Positions 26,255-35,965 of a DNA stretch of 64,000 nt are shown piece by piece. The position numbers were made by a program, and so were the translations under genes. Numbering within the stretch: the first letter of the stretch is position 1; every line of letters begins with the position of its first letter. Origin of the DNA: Eubacteriales bacterium (GTDB lineage Bacteria > Bacillota > Clostridia > Lachnospirales > Lachnospiraceae); NCBI GenBank assembly GCA_030533405.1, contig JAUNJF010000008.1, forward strand, positions 1 to 64,000. Direction: 5' to 3'. The notes under the pieces are model-generated. The model saw only the letters and a program-made list of their open reading frames with translations, did no database searches and had not been told where the DNA came from.

Positions 26255-28639
26255 ATGAGTGATAAAAAACAACAAGATGGACTAGAAATGAATCAGGAAA
26301 TAGAATTCAAAATGCAAGGTGTACCAATGCTTATTGTAAGAGATATGGTAATCATGCCAGGCGCAAATGTGCATTTTGATATTCAAAGAGATTTCTCTGT
26401 AAAAGCGGTAAGTGAAGCATTGGAAAAAAATGAAATTATGTTTGTGACGATGGCAAAAAAGCCTGTTGAAGATGGGAAAGCATCGTATGATCATGTGTAC
26501 TCTGTTGGAACATTGGTACGCGTGAAGCAGATTTTAAAGTTGCAAAAGGGTTTGATTCGTGTAATGTTTCAAGGCTTGAAGAGAGCAGAATTGGTGGATT
26601 TTCATTTTGTTGACGAGTATTATCGTGCAGAGTTTGTACCATTAGAGGATGATAAAGAAGAAATGACAGTTCAGGAAGAAACGGCTGCGATTCGTTCCTT
26701 GCGTGATGTGTTAAGACAGTGTGAAAAGAGAAAAATTATTCAAAATCCTGTTACGAGTGAGGCTTTGCATCATGTTGACAATTTGGAACTATTGATTGAT
26801 TTGATTGCAGAATCTGTGAATGTTCAGGTTTTATCAAAGCAAAGCTTATTGGAGACGATTTCTGTCAGAAAGCGTGTAGAAAAATTATTACAGATTTTGA
26901 TTAATGAGATTTCTATTTGTGATATTCGAGCAGAATTGGGAGAAAAATTAAAAGATTGTGTAAACAAGAATCAAAGAGAGTATGTTTTGCGCGAACAGAT
27001 GAAAGTGATTCGTAAAGAATTAGGTGTGGATAATGTTGACGATGAAGAAAATCAATATCGTCAATTGTTAGAGGAAGCAAATCCGCCAGAAGAAGTTCGC
27101 GAGAAACTTGAGAAAGAAATTAGCCGTTTTAGTAGTTTATCATATTCTTCTTCTGAAAGTGCAGTGTTACGTAATTATATCGAAACATTATTAGAATATC
27201 CATGGAATAAAGAAAGTATTGATAACAATCAATTAAAGGATGCAATTGAGAAATTAGAACAGGATCATTATGGCTTAACGAAAGTAAAAGAGCGTATTGT
27301 TGATTATTTGGCTGTTCGAAGTTTGAGCGGAAGGAAGGATGCTCCGATTTTATGTTTGGTGGGACCACCAGGAACAGGAAAAACATCCATTGCAAAATCA
27401 ATTGCTGCTGCAATGCATAAAGAATATGCTCGTATCGCATTAGGTGGCGTGCGTGATGAGGCTGAAATTAGAGGACATCGAAAAACTTATATTGGGGCAA
27501 TGCCGGGACGTGTTGTATCAACGATTAGTAAAACTGGTGTTAAAAATCCGTTGATTTTGTTAGATGAGATTGATAAGACGAGTAGTGATTATAAGGGAGA
27601 TGTAGCTTCTGCATTATTAGAAGTATTAGATGGTGAGCAAAATGTCAAGTTTATGGATCACTATTTTGAAGTTCCTGTTGATTTGAGTGGTGTTTTATTT
27701 GTGGCAACCGCAAATGATATAGCAGGGATCCCAGATGCGTTAAGAGATCGTATGGAAATGATTGAGGTAAACAGCTATACCGAAAATGAAAAATTCCAAA
27801 TTGCAAAGAATTATTTGGTAGATAAACAGTTACAAAAAAATGGATTAACAAAAAGACAGTTTAAAATAACAGATGGTGCAATGTTAAAATTGATTCGCTC
27901 CTATACTAAAGAAGCAGGTGTTCGTACTTTAGAACGGAATATTAATCTATTGATGCAAAAGACAGCAAGAGGTATTGTGACAGAAACCTTCAAATCTGTT
28001 ACAATCAATGAAAAGAAATTGCAGGAGTTTTTAGGCGTAGAGAAATATAGTAATGATGAACGTGGTTTACAGGATGCAGTAGGTGTTGTTCATGGTCTCG
28101 CCTGGACAAGAGTGGGTGGTGATACCTTGTGTGTGGAAGCAAATATCTTAGACGGAAAAGGTGGTTTAACACTTACTGGAAATCTGGGAGATGTTATGAA
28201 AGAGTCTGCACAGATTGCGCTTTCGTTTATTCGTACTTTACCAGAGATTAAGAAACTTCCAGAGGATTTCTTTGAAAAGCATATCATTCATTTACATGTT
28301 CCAGAAGGCGCTACGCCAAAAGATGGTCCGTCTGCAGGGATTACGATGAGCTTAGCAATTTATTCTGCATTAACGAATAAAGCGGTAAAAGGAAATGTCG
28401 CAATGACAGGAGAAATTACATTAAAGGGAATTGTGTTACCAATTGGCGGATTAAAGGAAAAACTGTTAGCTGCAAAAAATGCCGGTATGAAGCAGGTATT
28501 TGTGCCTGAACAAAACCGTAAGAATATAGCAGAAATTGATTCCGAAATCATAGATGGTATGGAGATTATTTTTGTTTCAGAGATGAACGAAGTGATAGAG
28601 CAGGCGATTGCAAAACGAAAGATTGTCTTGAAGGTTTAG
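26255..28639 (+). CDS. lon: ATP-dependent Lon protease
   Basis: A 794-residue LonA-type protease. The N-terminal ~200 residues are the substrate-binding LAN domain (MLIVRDMVIMPGANVHFDI). The AAA+ module has Walker A GPPGTGKTSIAKSIA and Walker B ILLDEIDK. The C-terminal peptidase domain has the catalytic Ser in TPKDGPSAGITM and the dyad Lys in IGGLKEKLLAAKNAG. It degrades damaged and regulatory proteins in the cytoplasm. A GGAAAGG box precedes the ATG. The gene closes the quality-control cluster and is followed 28 bases later by ysxC, the order known in Bacillus subtilis. Confidence 0.97.
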   Translation: MSDKKQQDGLEMNQEIEFKMQGVPMLIVRDMVIMPGANVHFDIQRDFSVKAVSEALEKNEIMFVTMAKKPVEDGKASYDHVYSVGTLVRVKQILKLQKGLIRVMFQGLKRAELVDFHFVDEYYRAEFVPLEDDKEEMTVQEETAAIRSLRDVLRQCEKRKIIQNPVTSEALHHVDNLELLIDLIAESVNVQVLSKQSLLETISVRKRVEKLLQILINEISICDIRAELGEKLKDCVNKNQREYVLREQMKVIRKELGVDNVDDEENQYRQLLEEANPPEEVREKLEKEISRFSSLSYSSSESAVLRNYIETLLEYPWNKESIDNNQLKDAIEKLEQDHYGLTKVKERIVDYLAVRSLSGRKDAPILCLVGPPGTGKTSIAKSIAAAMHKEYARIALGGVRDEAEIRGHRKTYIGAMPGRVVSTISKTGVKNPLILLDEIDKTSSDYKGDVASALLEVLDGEQNVKFMDHYFEVPVDLSGVLFVATANDIAGIPDALRDRMEMIEVNSYTENEKFQIAKNYLVDKQLQKNGLTKRQFKITDGAMLKLIRSYTKEAGVRTLERNINLLMQKTARGIVTETFKSVTINEKKLQEFLGVEKYSNDERGLQDAVGVVHGLAWTRVGGDTLCVEANILDGKGGLTLTGNLGDVMKESAQIALSFIRTLPEIKKLPEDFFEKHIIHLHVPEGATPKDGPSAGITMSLAIYSALTNKAVKGNVAMTGEITLKGIVLPIGGLKEKLLAAKNAGMKQVFVPEQNRKNIAEIDSEIIDGMEIIFVSEMNEVIEQAIAKRKIVLKV

Positions 28640-28667
28640 GAGGAACACTTACTATTAGGAGGAATAT

Positions 28668-29288
28668 ATGGTTATAAAAAGTGCTGAATTAGAAACAGTT
28701 TGTGGAATTACAAGTAAGCTTCCGCAGAATGATGGATATGAGATTGCGTTTGCGGGAAAATCTAATGTTGGAAAATCGTCGTTGATTAATGGCTTGCTGA
28801 ATCGAAAAGCGTTAGCAAGAACATCGTCTCAACCAGGAAAAACACAGACCATTAATTTTTATCATATTAATGAGCAGTTTTATTTTGTAGATTTGCCTGG
28901 TTATGGATATGCGAAGGTTTCTGCCACAGAACGAGAAAAGTGGGGAAAAATGATTGAACGCTATTTGCATACTTCGGAAAAACTTGTTTTAGTATTTTTG
29001 TTGATTGATATTCGTCATGAGCCATCAGCAAATGATAAAATGATGTATGATTGGATTTTAGACAACGGATTTACACCAGTTATCATTGCAACCAAATCTG
29101 ATAAAATCAAAAGATCACAGTTGCAAAAACAGATTAAAATCATTAAAACAAAATTACAAATGCAGTCAGGAGATATGTTGTTCCCGTTTTCTGCAATGAG
29201 TAAACAGGGAAAAGAAGAAATTCTAGATTATATCGAGGATGTTATTCATGAAGCAGAATACGGAGATGGGGTTGATATTTTAGAATGA
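28668..29288 (+). CDS. ysxC: Ribosome biogenesis GTP-binding protein YsxC/EngB
   Basis: A 206-residue TrmE-Era-EngA-EngB-type GTPase that acts in late 50S subunit assembly. G motifs in order: G1 GKSNVGKSSLING, G2 near TSSQPGKTQTINFY, G3 DLPGYGYAKV, G4 ATKSDK and G5 around FSAMSKQG. It sits directly after lon, as in B. subtilis. The ATG at 28668 has TTAGGAGG 7 bases upstream. The gene converges on the DUF4364 gene across an 18-base gap that contains a shared hairpin. Confidence 0.95.
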   Translation: MVIKSAELETVCGITSKLPQNDGYEIAFAGKSNVGKSSLINGLLNRKALARTSSQPGKTQTINFYHINEQFYFVDLPGYGYAKVSATEREKWGKMIERYLHTSEKLVLVFLLIDIRHEPSANDKMMYDWILDNGFTPVIIATKSDKIKRSQLQKQIKIIKTKLQMQSGDMLFPFSAMSKQGKEEILDYIEDVIHEAEYGDGVDILE

Positions 29289-29291
29289 AAA

Positions 29292-29323
29292 TATGGCAGG
29301 AGAGCGTTAGCTGTCCTGCCATA
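29292..29323. terminator. Shared hairpin between the convergent genes ysxC and DUF4364
   Basis: TATGGCAGGA (29292-29301) pairs with TCCTGCCATA (29314-29323). The right arm lies inside the 3' end of the minus-strand gene. On the minus strand the stem is followed by TTTTC, so it probably works best in that direction. Confidence 0.55.
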
Positions 29324-29828
29324 CTTGCGTTATCAGATATTGATAGATTTCTTCGTTTTTGTCTCGCCAAGAATCGCAAATGTGAATCGCTTGTTCCTGT
29401 GTTGGAACAGCAATTTTGATTTCTAAAAGCGTCTGATTACGTTCCTTGATGCTACACTGAGCAATGTATTCATTGTTAGAAGGATAGTAGTCAGATGAAA
29501 TAGCGGATTCGTTTCGTAATTCGATTTTTTGTTCAGTTAAATAATTCAAAATATCATATTTGATAGAATCCGAAATTTTAAATTCAAATAATTCAACTGC
29601 TTCTTTTCCTTGTTCTGTTATCTCATATAAAGCAGGGTTTCGGTCCAGTGTAGGTTTGATGAAATCATTTTCAATTAATTCATTTTGTGCAATTGTTAAA
29701 TTAAAGTAATTTGTATAATGGTTATCCAAAACAAACTGCGAAATTTGTGAACCAGTAAGAGGAAAATCGACCTGATTTAACATATATAAAATTATTAATT
29801 TGTATAAAACTAAACCATCACTTGTCAT
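29307..29828 (-). CDS. DUF4364-family protein (winged-helix-like)
   Basis: A 173-residue protein that I recognise as DUF4364, a family common in Clostridia and not functionally described. The N-terminal ~80 residues look like a winged helix: LYKLIILYMLNQVDFPLTGS, the helix TIAQNELIENDF, and a strand pair around ALYEITEQGKEAVELF. This suggests DNA binding. The C-terminal half is a small alpha/beta region. It lies 20 bases downstream of the malic enzyme gene on the same strand and may be co-transcribed with it. A regulatory role is inference only. Confidence 0.8.
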   Translation of the reverse strand: MTSDGLVLYKLIILYMLNQVDFPLTGSQISQFVLDNHYTNYFNLTIAQNELIENDFIKPTLDRNPALYEITEQGKEAVELFEFKISDSIKYDILNYLTEQKIELRNESAISSDYYPSNNEYIAQCSIKERNQTLLEIKIAVPTQEQAIHICDSWRDKNEEIYQYLITQVWQDS

Positions 29829-29848
29829 ACAGTTCTCCTCTAAAATAA

Positions 29849-31000
29849 TTATTTGATATGAGCTTTTACGGCTTCACTTACAGCATCAGCAACTCTTGGA
29901 TCAAATGCTTCTGGCATAATAAAATCGTCGTTTAATTCTTCATCAGATACTAAATTTGCAATTGCATTTGCAGCAGCTAATTTCATTTCTTCAGTAATAA
30001 TAGAAGCACGTCCTTCTAAAGCGCCCTTGAAGATACCTGGGAATGCTACAACGTTATTTACCTGATTAGGGAAATCTGAACGTCCGGTACCAACAATACG
30101 AGCACCAGCAGCTTTTGCAACATCAGGCATGATTTCTGGAGTAGGATTTGCCATTGCGAATAAAATAGAGTCTTTATTCATAGATTTAACCATATCAGCA
30201 GATACAATATCAGGAGCGGATACACCAACAAAAATATCAGCACCAACTAATGCATCAGCAAGTGTACCTGTTTTGCCTTCTAAATTTGTTACCTTTACCA
30301 TTTCCTCTTGCATCCAGTTTAAGTTTTCATAATCTTTGTGTAAGATTCCGAAACGATCGCACATGGTAACGTCTTTAAATCCATAAGTAAGTAAAAGCTT
30401 TGTGATTGCAACACCAGCAGAACCTGCACCATTTACAACAACCTTACATTCTTCTTTTTTCTTACCTGTAATTCTAAGACCATTGATAATACCAGATAAT
30501 ACAACAATCGCTGTACCATGCTGGTCATCGTGGAATACAGGAATATCTAAAGCTTCATTTAAACGACGCTCGATTTCAAAACATCTTGGAGCGGAGATAT
30601 CCTCTAAGTTGATTCCACCAAATGCTGGAGCAATTCGAATAACCGTATCAATGATTTCTTCTGTATCCTGTGTATCAAGACAAATTGGAACAGCATTGAC
30701 ATTACCAAATGATTTGAATAAAACAGCTTTTCCTTCCATTACAGGCATAGCAGCAGCAGCACCGATATTACCAAGACCTAATACAGCACTTCCGTCTGAA
30801 ACAACAGCAACTGTATTTCCTTTTTGTGTATATTTGTATACATCAGAAGGATTTTCAGCAATTTTACGACATGGTTCTGCAACGCCTGGTGTGTATGCGA
30901 GAGATAAGTCTTCTCTTGTTTTTACTTCGCACTTTGGTTCTGTGCTCATCTTACCTGCCCATTCTTCATGTAACTGTAATGATTTTTCGTAAACGTTCAT
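29849..31000 (-). CDS. NAD(P)-dependent malic enzyme
   Basis: Oxidatively decarboxylates malate to pyruvate. At 383 residues this is the short bacterial form. The active-site tyrosine falls in LSLAYTPGVAEPCRKI, the divalent-metal segment in FHDDQHGTAIVVLSG, and the dinucleotide-binding loop in VVNGAGSAGVAITKLL. VGTGRSDFPNQVNNVVAFPG closes the active site. Cofactor preference cannot be settled by eye. The start ATG (first base 31000) follows AAAGGTGG. It is divergent from rho across a 263-base promoter region. Confidence 0.94.
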   Translation of the reverse strand: MNVYEKSLQLHEEWAGKMSTEPKCEVKTREDLSLAYTPGVAEPCRKIAENPSDVYKYTQKGNTVAVVSDGSAVLGLGNIGAAAAMPVMEGKAVLFKSFGNVNAVPICLDTQDTEEIIDTVIRIAPAFGGINLEDISAPRCFEIERRLNEALDIPVFHDDQHGTAIVVLSGIINGLRITGKKKEECKVVVNGAGSAGVAITKLLLTYGFKDVTMCDRFGILHKDYENLNWMQEEMVKVTNLEGKTGTLADALVGADIFVGVSAPDIVSADMVKSMNKDSILFAMANPTPEIMPDVAKAAGARIVGTGRSDFPNQVNNVVAFPGIFKGALEGRASIITEEMKLAAANAIANLVSDEELNDDFIMPEAFDPRVADAVSEAVKAHIK

Positions 31001-31121
31001 TTTATAACCACCTTTATCTTAATATTTTCATATGATATATTTCAAATCACACTATTTCTATATTAACATTTTGCATTTTTTTCTGCAATATAAAATATAG
31101 AAAACAGCTTGTCATTTTGTG

Positions 31122-31149
31122 TTTACAATTTATAAATGTATGATATAAT
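31122..31149 (+). promoter_or_regulatory. Sigma-A promoter for rho
   Basis: TTTACA (31122-31127), a 16-base spacer, then TATAAT (31144-31149). It leaves a leader of about 108 bases before rho, long enough for autoregulation, which is known for rho in other bacteria. Confidence 0.65.
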
Positions 31150-31263
31150 CGTAGTAGTTGAAATATCATTTCTATTTATTCGATTTATTTCCCATGAATT
31201 ATATTTGAATAAGAGTTTTGTTTCATAGAGGTTATTTTTGTTATAAGGCAGAAAGGAGTTTTT

Positions 31264-32610
31264 ATGAATTACGATGAGATGACTTTGTCGGAGTTGCGAG
31301 AGGCCGCAAAGCAGTTGGGAATCAAAGGGGTTAGTTCGCTGAAAAAAAACGAATTGGCAGATTTGTTGTCTGCCGCAAAAGGACATCAGCAGGAAAAAAG
31401 ACAAACTGAAAAGACTGTTAATGAAAAAAAGGTTAGAGAACCTATAAAAAATGACAATTCCATTGATTATAGTTTAGATAGTGGAAAAGAGGCGCAGGGT
31501 ATTTTAGAGGTAATGCCGGATGGGTATGGTTTTATTCGTTGTGAGAATTATCTTCCAGGAGAAAATGATATTTATGTTTCACCAGCGCAGATCAAAAGAT
31601 TTCGATTAAAAAGTGGTGATATCATTTGTGGTAATCAAAAGGTTAAAACCGAAAAAGAAAAATTTGCTGCACTTTTATATGTAAAGAAAGTCAATGGCTA
31701 TTCCTTAGAAGATGCCATGAAACGTAAAAATTTTGAGGATTTAACACCGATTTTTCCAGATGAGCGTATTAAGTTGGAAAATGAACATGCAAAGGGTGTT
31801 TCCATGCGTATTATGGATTTGCTTGCACCGATTGGAAAAGGACAAAGAGGTATGATTGTAGCACCTCCAAAGGCTGGTAAAACAACGTTATTAAAGCAGA
31901 TTGCGGTTAGTATTAGTCGTACCTATAAAGATATGCATTTAATTGTGTTATTGATTGACGAACGTCCTGAGGAAGTGACGGATATTCGTGAAACAATCGA
32001 AGGACCAAATGTTGAGGTTATTTATTCTACATTTGATGAGTTGCCAGAACATCATAAGAGGGTATCGGAAATGGTATTAGAGCGTGCAAAACGTTTGGTT
32101 GAGCATAAGGAAGATGTTGTGATATTATTGGATTCAATTACAAGACTGACAAGAGCATATAATCTTACAGTACCACCTAGTGGTAGAACATTAACTGGTG
32201 GTTTGGATCCCGCTGCATTGCATATGCCAAAGAAGTTTTTCGGTGCTGCTCGTAATATGAGAGAAGGTGGTTCTCTAACTGTACTTGCCACAGCTTTGGT
32301 AGATACGGGTTCCAAAATGGATGATGTTGTCTTTGAGGAATTTAAAGGAACTGGTAATATGGAATTGGTACTTGATCGAAAGCTACAGGAAAAGAGAATT
32401 TTCCCTGCGATTGATATTTCGAAATCTGGAACTAGAAGAGATGATTTGTTATTGACAGAACTTGAGTTAGAAGCAGTGGAGGCGATGCACAAAGAGTTTT
32501 CTGGCAATCGCGCAGAAGATTCAATTGAGGAAGTTTTGAAGTTATTTGTTCGTACAAAGGATAATAACGAATTTTTACAATTGGTAAAACGTTCCTTGTT
32601 GCGAAAATGA
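31264..32610 (+). CDS. rho: Transcription termination factor Rho
   Basis: A 448-residue hexameric RNA helicase. The N-terminal Rho_N helical domain is MTLSELREAAKQLGIKG; a Lys-rich linker follows (residues ~45-65). The cold-shock-like RNA-binding domain starts at GILEVMPDGYGFIR. The ATPase core has Walker A APPKAGKTTLLKQIA, Walker B VVILLDSITRLTRAYN and the Q/R-loop segment GRTLTGGLDPAALH. The short linker resembles Rho proteins without the large Asn-rich insert found in some Clostridia. rpmE follows behind its own promoter. AAAGGAG precedes the ATG. Confidence 0.97.
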   Translation: MNYDEMTLSELREAAKQLGIKGVSSLKKNELADLLSAAKGHQQEKRQTEKTVNEKKVREPIKNDNSIDYSLDSGKEAQGILEVMPDGYGFIRCENYLPGENDIYVSPAQIKRFRLKSGDIICGNQKVKTEKEKFAALLYVKKVNGYSLEDAMKRKNFEDLTPIFPDERIKLENEHAKGVSMRIMDLLAPIGKGQRGMIVAPPKAGKTTLLKQIAVSISRTYKDMHLIVLLIDERPEEVTDIRETIEGPNVEVIYSTFDELPEHHKRVSEMVLERAKRLVEHKEDVVILLDSITRLTRAYNLTVPPSGRTLTGGLDPAALHMPKKFFGAARNMREGGSLTVLATALVDTGSKMDDVVFEEFKGTGNMELVLDRKLQEKRIFPAIDISKSGTRRDDLLLTELELEAVEAMHKEFSGNRAEDSIEEVLKLFVRTKDNNEFLQLVKRSLLRK

Positions 32611-32659
32611 TAAAAAAAGACAGGAAAATGACAAATTATGAAAAAATGTAAGAAAACCC

Positions 32660-32688
32660 TTGCATTTTCGTAGTTTGCATGATACAAT
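32660..32688 (+). promoter_or_regulatory. Sigma-A promoter for rpmE
   Basis: TTGCAT (32660-32665), a 17-base spacer, then TACAAT (32683-32688), about 57 bases upstream of the rpmE ATG. Confidence 0.7.
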
Positions 32689-32745
32689 GTGGAAGTTGTT
32701 TAGGCGGGTTGGAATCTGCCAATAAATTTAGAGAGGTGTTTTAAG

Positions 32746-32955
32746 ATGAGAGAAGGAATTCATCCAAATTATTATCAGGCTAAAGTAGTTTGTAACTGTG
32801 GTAACGAGTTTGTAACTGGTTCTACAAAGGAAGAGATTCACGTAGAAATTTGTTCTAAGTGTCATTCTTTCTATACTGGTCAGCAGAAGGCTGCACAGGC
32901 TCGCGGTCGTATTGATAAATTCAACCGTAAGTACGGAGTTAATCAGGCTAATTAG
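32746..32955 (+). CDS. rpmE: 50S ribosomal protein L31
   Basis: A 69-residue L31 of the zinc-containing (C+) type. The zinc ligands are the cysteines in [13 protein letters not shown] and in [23 protein letters not shown] at the start and KFNRKYG near the end are typical. It belongs to the large subunit near the central protuberance. The gene has its own promoter and a strong terminator, which separate it from rho and the DUF1385 gene despite the compact layout. Confidence 0.97.
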   Translation: MREGIHPNYYQAKVVCNCGNEFVTGSTKEEIHVEICSKCHSFYTGQQKAAQARGRIDKFNRKYGVNQAN

Positions 32956-32968
32956 TAACGTTAAAAGA

Positions 32969-33014
32969 GGCTGTCGCATGAGTCCTATTGTTCTTGGTGC
33001 GACAGCCTTTTTGT
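32969..33014 (+). terminator. Terminator of rpmE
   Basis: GGCTGTCGCA (32969-32978) pairs with TGCGACAGCC (32998-33007), followed by TTTTTG. Its position shows that a frame running through here from 32912 is not the true start of the next gene. Confidence 0.88.
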
Positions 33015-33046
33015 GTTATCTAGAAGAAAGACAGAGGTTTATATAT

Positions 33047-33991
33047 ATGGAAGAGAGATTACCAAAGGGTATGTTAGGCGGACAGGCAGTTATGGAAGGT
33101 GTTATGATGAAGGGACCTAAGTCCTATTCCGTAGCAGTCAGAAGACCAGATGCAAAGATTGAGGTGAAATTAGCAAACTATCAATCAGTTGGAGATAAGT
33201 ATCCAATATTAAAGGCACCATTTTTAAGAGGTGTTGTGAATTTTATTGAATCATTTTGTCTTGGTATGAAAACATTATCATATTCATCTTCATTTTTTGA
33301 TGACGAAGTGGATACAAAAGCGGATCAGGTAATCAAGAATGTATTTAAAGAGAAAGCAGAGTCTGTAATTCTTGGAATTACTGTGTTTATTTCATTTGTT
33401 CTTGCGATTGCCATTTTTATGTTTTTACCAGTTACCATTGCACAGTTGTTTGATAAATGGATTGAACAACGATTTGTGTTAGCGTTGATTGAAGGCGTGA
33501 TTCGCTTGATATTATTTATTATTTATGTATTATTGATATCGCAAATGCAGGATATTAAAAGGGTATTTATGTATCATGGTGCAGAGCATAAGACGATTAA
33601 CTGTTATGAATCAGGAGATGATTTGACACCAGAAAATGTTGCCTTGCATAGCAGATATCATAAAAGATGTGGAACAAGCTTTTTGTTCATTGTTATGATT
33701 GTGAGTATTTTTGTATTTATGTTTATCAATGTGGAGCAGATGTGGTTGAGATTGTTGCTTCGTTTGGTATTGGTTCCTGTTGTTGCTGGTATTTCGTATG
33801 AATTAATTCGTTATGCTGGAAGACATGATAATTTATTTGTGGATATCATTAGCCAGCCAGGAATCTGGGTACAGAAATTGACAACAAAAAAACCAGATGA
33901 GGAAATGATTCAGGTTGCGATTGTTTCTGTTGAGGCAGTTCTTTATGGAAAAGATTATGTAGATGCTGTAAATGGAGCACAGGATTTGTGA
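33047..33991 (+). CDS. DUF1385-family membrane protein
   Basis: A 314-residue integral membrane protein of the DUF1385 (YqhQ-like) family. I start it at the ATG at 33047, because the longer frame from 32912 overlaps rpmE and crosses its terminator. The family N-terminus is plain: LGGQAVMEGVMMKGP. Hydrophobic segments follow at VILGITVFISFVLAIAIFMF, ALIEGVIRLILFIIYVLLIS and SFLFIVMIVSIFVFMFI. The invariant motif MYHGAEHKTINCYE, with paired histidines, sits on a loop and could bind metal. The biochemical role is unknown. It is very often linked to prmC and prfA in Firmicutes, as here. The ribosome-binding site (AGAGG) is modest. Confidence 0.9.
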   Translation: MEERLPKGMLGGQAVMEGVMMKGPKSYSVAVRRPDAKIEVKLANYQSVGDKYPILKAPFLRGVVNFIESFCLGMKTLSYSSSFFDDEVDTKADQVIKNVFKEKAESVILGITVFISFVLAIAIFMFLPVTIAQLFDKWIEQRFVLALIEGVIRLILFIIYVLLISQMQDIKRVFMYHGAEHKTINCYESGDDLTPENVALHSRYHKRCGTSFLFIVMIVSIFVFMFINVEQMWLRLLLRLVLVPVVAGISYELIRYAGRHDNLFVDIISQPGIWVQKLTTKKPDEEMIQVAIVSVEAVLYGKDYVDAVNGAQDL

Positions 33992-34009
33992 TAAGTTGGA
34001 GTGGAAAAG

Positions 34010-34858
34010 ATGGCAACTATAGAAGAATTGTTGTTGATTGGTAAGCAGAGATTAGAAGAAAGCGGTAATGAATACGCAAAGTACGAGAGAAAGGTATTGC
34101 TAGAAGAAGCATTAGGATGTAATTACATGTATATGCTTATGAATGCAGAGGAAACCGTAGAAGTATCTCGTGAACAACAGTATCTTGAGTGGATTCGACA
34201 GCGTTGTAATCATTATCCGTTACAATATATACTTGGAAAAGCACATTTTATGGATTTTACGTTTTATGTGAATGAAAATGTTTTGATTCCCAGAAATGAT
34301 ACAGAGATTTTAGTAGAAACGGCGAACGAACTACTGGATGCCATGCAAGCAGATAATACTAAGATTCGTGTTTTGGATTTATGTTGTGGTTCGGGTTGTA
34401 TTGGAATTTCACTAAAAAAGTATCATAAAGACATTGCTCTGGTTTTGTCTGATTATTCCGAAAAAGCATTAGAGGTGACCAAAAAAAATCTGGAGCTTCT
34501 TCAGGTGGAAGCAGAGACCTTACATGGAGACTTGTTTGAGCCTTTTGTCGGTAAAGCAAATCTGATTGTGAGTAATCCACCGTATATTGAATCTGAAGTG
34601 ATTGGTACTTTGATGCCTGAAGTGAGAGAATATGAACCTATGATGGCATTGGATGGTGGAGCAGATGGATTGGATTTTTATAAAAGAATTATTGATGAGG
34701 CACCAATGTATCTTGAAAATTGTGGATATTTAGTGTTTGAGATTGGATGCAATCAGGCAAAAGAGGTAATGCATTTAATGACAGAACGTGGGTTTTCGAA
34801 TGTTCAGGTTCGTCAGGATTATGCTGGACTTGACCGAGTTGTATTTGGACAAATATAG
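34010..34858 (+). CDS. prmC: Peptide chain release factor N5-glutamine methyltransferase
   Basis: Methylates the glutamine of the GGQ motif of release factors 1 and 2 with SAM. It is 282 residues from the ATG at 34010, which has GGAG 8 bases upstream; a GTG at 34001 overlaps the box. The N-terminal helical domain docks the factor (QYILGKAHFMDFTFYVNENV). The SAM motif I is VLDLCCGSGCIGISL and the catalytic NPPY motif is IVSNPPYIES. Its substrate gene prfA follows 21 bases later. Confidence 0.96.
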   Translation: MATIEELLLIGKQRLEESGNEYAKYERKVLLEEALGCNYMYMLMNAEETVEVSREQQYLEWIRQRCNHYPLQYILGKAHFMDFTFYVNENVLIPRNDTEILVETANELLDAMQADNTKIRVLDLCCGSGCIGISLKKYHKDIALVLSDYSEKALEVTKKNLELLQVEAETLHGDLFEPFVGKANLIVSNPPYIESEVIGTLMPEVREYEPMMALDGGADGLDFYKRIIDEAPMYLENCGYLVFEIGCNQAKEVMHLMTERGFSNVQVRQDYAGLDRVVFGQI

Positions 34859-34879
34859 AGATAAAGAAAGGATGTTAGT

Positions 34880-35956
34880 ATGTTTGATAAGTTAGAGGAT
34901 ATACTTGCCCGTTATGAGGCAGTACTTGAAATGTTAAGTGAGCCAGATGTAATGAATGATCAGAAACGTTATACAGAACTTATGAAGGAGCAGAGTGATT
35001 TGGCTCCGATTGCTGCTAAGTATAAGGAGTATTTAGACGCAAAACAGGCGATAGAAGATAGTTTGTTAATGCTTGATGAGGAAAAAGACGAAGAGATGCG
35101 TGAGCTTGCAAAAGAGGAGTTGAATGACTCTAAAGAAGCAGTAGAACGTATTGAACAGGAGCTTAAGGTTTTACTTTTACCGAAAGATCCAAATGACGAG
35201 AAGAACGTTGTTGTTGAACTTCGTGCTGGTGCTGGTGGAGATGAGTCTGCATTATTTGCTGCAGAGGTTTTCCGTATGTATCAGAAATATGCAGATAAGA
35301 TGCGTTGGAAAACGGAGCTTATCAGTTTAAATGAAAATGGAATTGGTGGTTTCAAAGAGTGTTCCTTTATGATTAATGGTAAGGGTGCATTCTCAAGACT
35401 GAAATATGAGAGCGGTGTGCATCGTGTACAGCGTGTTCCAGAGACAGAGTCTGGTGGACGTATTCATACTTCTACCATGACAGTTGCGATTATGCCTGAG
35501 GCAGAAGAAGTGGATTTCGAATTGGATTTAAATGATTGTAAGTTTGATGTGTTCCGTGCGTCTGGTAATGGTGGACAGTGTGTCAATACAACAGATTCAG
35601 CGGTTCGTCTTACGCATATTCCAACTGGTATTGTAATTTCCTGTCAGGATGAGAAATCACAGTTGAAAAATAAAGATAAAGCGCTTAAGGTATTACGTGC
35701 AAAATTATATGATATGGAGCTCCAGAAGGCACATGATGAAGAGGCAGAGCTTCGTAAGAGTCAGGTAGGAACAGGTGACCGTTCTGAGAAGATTCGTACC
35801 TATAACTTCCCACAGGGTCGTGTGACAGATCATCGTATTAAGTTAACACTTCATAAGTTGGATCAGGTTATGAATGGTGATTTGGACGAGATTATTGATA
35901 GCTTAACAGCTGCAGATCAGGCAGCTAAGCTTGCGAAGATGAACGAGCAGGCGTAA
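34880..35956 (+). CDS. prfA: Peptide chain release factor 1
   Basis: Recognises UAA and UAG and triggers peptide release. At 358 residues it has standard RF1 length. The GGQ catalytic loop is [20 protein letters not shown], and the domain after residue ~110 contains [37 protein letters not shown] is the family signature. The N-terminal helical domain is Glu/Lys-rich. It pairs with prmC upstream; the small hydrolase-like gene follows after 9 bases, which suggests one operon. AAAGGATG precedes the ATG. Confidence 0.97.
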   Translation: MFDKLEDILARYEAVLEMLSEPDVMNDQKRYTELMKEQSDLAPIAAKYKEYLDAKQAIEDSLLMLDEEKDEEMRELAKEELNDSKEAVERIEQELKVLLLPKDPNDEKNVVVELRAGAGGDESALFAAEVFRMYQKYADKMRWKTELISLNENGIGGFKECSFMINGKGAFSRLKYESGVHRVQRVPETESGGRIHTSTMTVAIMPEAEEVDFELDLNDCKFDVFRASGNGGQCVNTTDSAVRLTHIPTGIVISCQDEKSQLKNKDKALKVLRAKLYDMELQKAHDEEAELRKSQVGTGDRSEKIRTYNFPQGRVTDHRIKLTLHKLDQVMNGDLDEIIDSLTAADQAAKLAKMNEQA

Positions 35957-35965
35957 GGTGATGGT

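Noticed and set aside
32052-32687. 211-codon minus-strand frame inside rho
   Set aside because: It is a shadow of rho on the opposite strand and has no protein-like motifs.
32912-33046. Longer start for the DUF1385 protein
   Set aside because: It overlaps rpmE and crosses a clear terminator.
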